Assembly (NCBI RefSeq): GCF_005049045.1
Contig: NZ_SUPK01000001.1
Coordinates: 620,001 to 684,000, forward strand
DNA: 64,000 nucleotides
Origin: Cohnella pontilimi
GTDB taxonomy: Bacteria > Bacillota > Bacilli > Paenibacillales > Paenibacillaceae
Reading direction: 5' to 3'
The notes under the pieces were generated by a model. It made no database searches. It was not told where the DNA came from and saw nothing but the letters and a program-made list of their open reading frames with translations. Made by a program: the position numbers and the translations under genes. Shown here piece after piece: positions 61,348 to 64,000 of the stretch (its first letter is position 1; each line of letters opens with the position of its first letter).

Positions 61348-61529
61348 TACCGCAGCCTCCTATGGGTCTTCCAACTCTTGGAGGTTCATTCGACGCTGCG
61401 TGACCCGTCTATTCTTTTTTCTCGCTCGACACGCGTTTTTCCTTTTTCGGCATTTACGACAAAAAAACCGAAAGACGCGCAGGACGTACCGTGGATCCGG
61501 CCGTTCTTCGGCATCTCCGGCTTCATTCC

Positions 61530-61599
61530 CCCCAAAAGTGAAGAAATCTTCGAAGGTGATAATCCCCCAAAAGTGACGGTACGCTTCGGAGGTGATTCC
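61530..61599. repeat. CCCCAAAAGT direct tandem half-units (copy 3)
   Basis: CCCCAAAAGTGAAGAAATCT... at 61530 and CCCCAAAAGTGACGGTACGC... at 61565 are 35 bases apart, both with TTCG(A/G)AGGTGAT. They match one arm of the inverted repeat at 37264 (minus strand) and 10135. Located between tlyA and the argR-upstream gene, in 258 bases that show no other gene. Confidence 0.7.
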
Positions 61600-61605
61600 A
61601 GTTGT

Positions 61606-62451
61606 TCAAGTTCGTCGAAACGAAGCGCCCGCTTCATGAACCACGGATTCGATCTGTTGCTCCAACTGCCTCAAGGACGTGTCCGACAAAGCCGGCTTGC
61701 CCGTTAGAACCCAGTAGGCGAGAAACTCGATATTCCCCTCTCCCCCGGTAATCGGTGAGAAAGTGAGATCTTGAAGCGTGAACCCGAGTCCGTCGGCAAA
61801 AGTGAGCACTTCATTCAACACACTGACATGGACATCGGGATCCCGTACGACGCCCGATTTTCCAACCTGCTCACGCCCGGCCTCGAATTGCGGCTTGATG
61901 AGCGCGACCGTGCTTCCTTCTGGTTCAAGAAGCGTCGCCAACGTCGGCAAAATCAACTTAAGCGAAATGAAGGATACATCGATGGTCGCGAATGCCGGCT
62001 TCGGCCCTTGCAGCTGATCCGGCGTCATGTGCCGGAAGTTGGTGCGCTCCATCACCTGAACGCGGTCATCTTGGCGAAGCGACCAGTCCAACTGATTGTA
62101 TCCGACGTCGATGGCGTATACATAAGAAGCGCCGTGCTGGAGAGCGCAATCGGTAAATCCTCCGGTGGAGGCGCCGATGTCGAGCATCACGGCGTCCCGA
62201 AGTTCGATGCCGAATTGCCGGATCGCTTTCTCCAGCTTCAGACCGCCCCGGCTCACGTAAGGATGAGGCGCTCCCTTCACCACCAGCTCGGTATCGCGGG
62301 GAATTTTGGTCCCCGCTTTCTCCACGCGTTCCGAACCGATGAGGACGAGTCCCGCCATGATGGCGGCTTTCGCTTTTTCCCGGCTCTCGAAGTACCCCTG
62401 CTCCACGAGCAGCACATCCAGCCGTTCTTTAGCCGCAGATTTCTCCGTCAT
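61606..62451 (-). CDS. tlyA: TlyA-family rRNA 2'-O-methyltransferase / hemolysin-like
   Basis: 281 residues: an S4 RNA-binding domain ([20 protein letters not shown], 9-70), then a Rossmann methyltransferase with [18 protein letters not shown] near 68, SAM loop [20 protein letters not shown] near 90 and [18 protein letters not shown] near 113. The K-D-K-E-like residues of the family are visible. B. subtilis yqxC is the equivalent, between dxs and ahrC. Its start overlaps the dxs stop. Confidence 0.94.
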   Translation of the reverse strand: MTEKSAAKERLDVLLVEQGYFESREKAKAAIMAGLVLIGSERVEKAGTKIPRDTELVVKGAPHPYVSRGGLKLEKAIRQFGIELRDAVMLDIGASTGGFTDCALQHGASYVYAIDVGYNQLDWSLRQDDRVQVMERTNFRHMTPDQLQGPKPAFATIDVSFISLKLILPTLATLLEPEGSTVALIKPQFEAGREQVGKSGVVRDPDVHVSVLNEVLTFADGLGFTLQDLTFSPITGGEGNIEFLAYWVLTGKPALSDTSLRQLEQQIESVVHEAGASFRRT

Positions 62452-64000
62452 GTCGCCTTCTGCCTTTTGCGCACCGCTGCCCGCCGGAGCAGATGCGCCA
62501 CATTTTCAGCGGTCAGGCCCACTTCCTCGCGCTGCTCCTTAATAGAAGCGTGTTCGACGAACACGTCCGGAATGCCGGCAATTTGAACCGGGACGTTGCG
62601 AATTTCACGATTCGCGTAATATTCGAGAACGGCACTGCCCAAACCGCCCATTTCCGAGCCCTCTTCCAACACCAGCATCGGGATCCGCCCCTCCGCCAGC
62701 TCCAGCAGCATCGCCTCATCGAGCGGCTTCACGAAACGGGCGTTGACCACCCGGATGCTCAATCCTTCACGCTTGAGCAGTTCGGCCGCTTCTTCCGCGA
62801 CCTTCACCATCGGGCCAAGCGCCAGAATCGCAGCGGAATCGCCTTCCCGAACCGTTTCCCATTTGCCGATCGGAATCCGTGAAGGCTCGGCGTCGAACAC
62901 CGCACCGATGCCCGGTTCGCGGGGATAACGCACGGCGATCGGGCCGTCATTGTATTCAACTGCGGTGTATAACATGTTCCGAAGTTCGTTCTCGTCTTTG
63001 GGCATCATGAGCACCATGTTCGGGATGTGCCGCAAAAACGCAATATCGTATACGCCTTGGTGGGTTTCGCCGTCCGCTCCCACAAAGCCCGCCCGGTCGA
63101 TGGCGAAGACGACGTTCAAATTTTGCCGGCAAATATCGTGTACGACCTGGTCGTACGCTCGCTGAAGGAATGTCGAGTACACGGCGAAAACCGGCTTCAT
63201 GCCTTCCATCGCAAGCGCGGCCGACATGGTCGCCGCATGCTGCTCGGCGATGCCGACATCGAACATCCGTCCAGGGAATTTAGACGCAAATCCTAGGAGT
63301 CCCGAACCGCCCGGCATGGCCGGCGTAACGGCGACGATCCTCTCGTCCCGCTCCGCAAGCTCGATCAGCGTATTGCCGAACACCTCGGTATACATCGGCG
63401 GTCCGACCGGTTTGACCACTTGACCGGATTCGATCTTGTAGCTGCCGGTAATGCCGTGCCACTTATGAGAATCGGCCTCGGCGTGGGCATAGCCTTTGCC
63501 TTTGACCGTGAGCACATGAACCAGTACAGGCCCTTTCACCTTATCCGCTTGCCGGAACGCCTCAATCAGCTTGGCCGTGTCGTGGCCGTCGACCGGTCCG
63601 AAATATTTGAGACCGAATTCCTCGAACAACATACCGTCCGGTGTGATCAAGTATTTAAGGCTGTCCTTTACCCGCTCAGCTGTATTGGCAAGCTTCCCGC
63701 CGATGGCCGGAATTTTCCGAAGCAGCCATTCCAGCTCGTCTTTCGCTTTCCGATACGATTTATCCGAACGAACTTTACCGAGGTAATTGTGGATCGCCCC
63801 GACGTTCGGAGCAATAGACATCTCGTTGTCGTTGAGCACCACGGTCAGGTTGCGTTTCTCATGTCCGATATGATTCAGCGCTTCGAGAGCCATTCCTCCC
63901 GTTAACGCACCGTCTCCGATTACGGCGATCACCTTGTTGGAACCGCCCTTCAAATCGCGGGCTATGGCCATCCCCATGGCAGCGGACAGCGATGTACTGC
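62448..64000 (-). CDS. dxs: 1-deoxy-D-xylulose 5-phosphate synthase, N-terminus beyond window
   Basis: Thiamine enzyme joining pyruvate and glyceraldehyde 3-phosphate, first step of the MEP isoprenoid pathway. Visible from [18 protein letters not shown] on: ThDP motif [20 protein letters not shown] near the window end, [14 protein letters not shown], then [37 protein letters not shown] and the C-terminal half ending KRQKAT. About 517 codons are present of some 630. Heads tlyA by a 4-base overlap. Confidence 0.96.
   Translation of the reverse strand, partial: STSLSAAMGMAIARDLKGGSNKVIAVIGDGALTGGMALEALNHIGHEKRNLTVVLNDNEMSIAPNVGAIHNYLGKVRSDKSYRKAKDELEWLLRKIPAIGGKLANTAERVKDSLKYLITPDGMLFEEFGLKYFGPVDGHDTAKLIEAFRQADKVKGPVLVHVLTVKGKGYAHAEADSHKWHGITGSYKIESGQVVKPVGPPMYTEVFGNTLIELAERDERIVAVTPAMPGGSGLLGFASKFPGRMFDVGIAEQHAATMSAALAMEGMKPVFAVYSTFLQRAYDQVVHDICRQNLNVVFAIDRAGFVGADGETHQGVYDIAFLRHIPNMVLMMPKDENELRNMLYTAVEYNDGPIAVRYPREPGIGAVFDAEPSRIPIGKWETVREGDSAAILALGPMVKVAEEAAELLKREGLSIRVVNARFVKPLDEAMLLELAEGRIPMLVLEEGSEMGGLGSAVLEYYANREIRNVPVQIAGIPDVFVEHASIKEQREEVGLTAENVAHLLRRAAVRKRQKAT

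Noticed and set aside
61386..61637. 83-codon minus-strand frame between tlyA and the argR-side gene
   Set aside because: It overlaps the tlyA end and the CCCCAAAAGT repeats, with no ribosome site and no family pattern.

Overview
The window looks like a chromosomal segment of an endospore-forming Bacillota bacterium, most likely Paenibacillaceae (Paenibacillus, Cohnella or a relative). The reasons are moderately high GC, a dense sporulation gene set (spmAB, dacB, ytfJ/gerW, spoVAA-AB, spoIIAA-AB-sigF, dacF, spoIIM, spo0A, spoIVB, mciZ), low-GC-Gram-positive style AGGAGG ribosome binding sites with many GTG/TTG starts, and gene neighbourhoods recalling the Bacillus subtilis spo0A-to-rib part of the chromosome. 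No rRNA, tRNA, transposase, phage or CRISPR array was recognised. Family and synteny statements come from memory of B. subtilis and relatives, not from searches.

Layout, mostly minus strand. 1-5.1 kb: resA-like fragment, rluB, spmB-spmA, dacB, ytfJ, ytfI. 5.1-6.5 kb: scpB-scpA. 6.5-10.6 kb: riboflavin operon ribD-ribE-ribBA-ribH behind an FMN riboswitch. 10.7-14.1 kb: ppiB, lysA, spoVAB-spoVAA; spoVAC-AF, which follow spoVAB in B. subtilis, are not here. 13.8-14.75 kb: a 51-bp repeat array and a DUF559-like gene broken by an in-frame stop. 15-18 kb: the spoIIA operon with a sigma-H/Spo0A-type control region, then dacF. 18.1-24.2 kb: an inserted TetR/ABC-2 export operon with a palindromic operator, a second 51-bp array and a large SWIM-SNF2 ATPase. 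24.4-33.3 kb: punA-deoB, xerD, yqzK, ald, two divergent glutathione peroxidases, fur, spoIIM, an EndoQ-like PHP nuclease, nudF, and the divergent small gene mciZ. 33.4-37.2 kb: DHA2 exporter, YqjE-type peptidase, prli42, lipB. 37.3-42.8 kb: branched-chain 2-oxoacid dehydrogenase genes (lpdA, bkdAA, bkdAB, bkdB) and DUF2627. 42.9-47.3 kb: accessory stretch with an AT-rich membrane protein, a PBP5-like carboxypeptidase, a glyoxalase-fold protein, two 52-bp repeat arrays and a two-component system. 47.4-54.6 kb: threonine-to-glycine genes (kbl-tdh) beside gcvT-PA-PB-H behind a tandem glycine riboswitch. 54.6-64 kb: PrsA-like foldase, a 29-residue gene, spo0A, spoIVB, recN, argR, a membrane protein, tlyA and dxs (cut by the window end).

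How the genes work together. Spo0A, spoIIA, spoIVB and spmAB/spoIIM/dacB/dacF are steps of one sporulation programme. Sequence-level promoters support part of this: sigma-H plus 0A boxes at spo0A and spoIIA, a sigma-G-like site at spoVAA, and a sigma-E-like site at mciZ. Threonine dehydrogenase and KBL feed glycine into the riboswitch-controlled cleavage system, whose H protein is a lipoyl protein; the bkd E2 also needs lipoate, and lipB lies beside it.

The least explained content is non-coding: four tandem arrays of 51- or 52-bp units each built round a hairpin, two of them sharing one core in opposite orientation; a CCCCAAAAAGT inverted-repeat family at three loci; and a perfect 14-bp inverted repeat that buries the ytfI start codon. 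No clear new multi-gene system was found.
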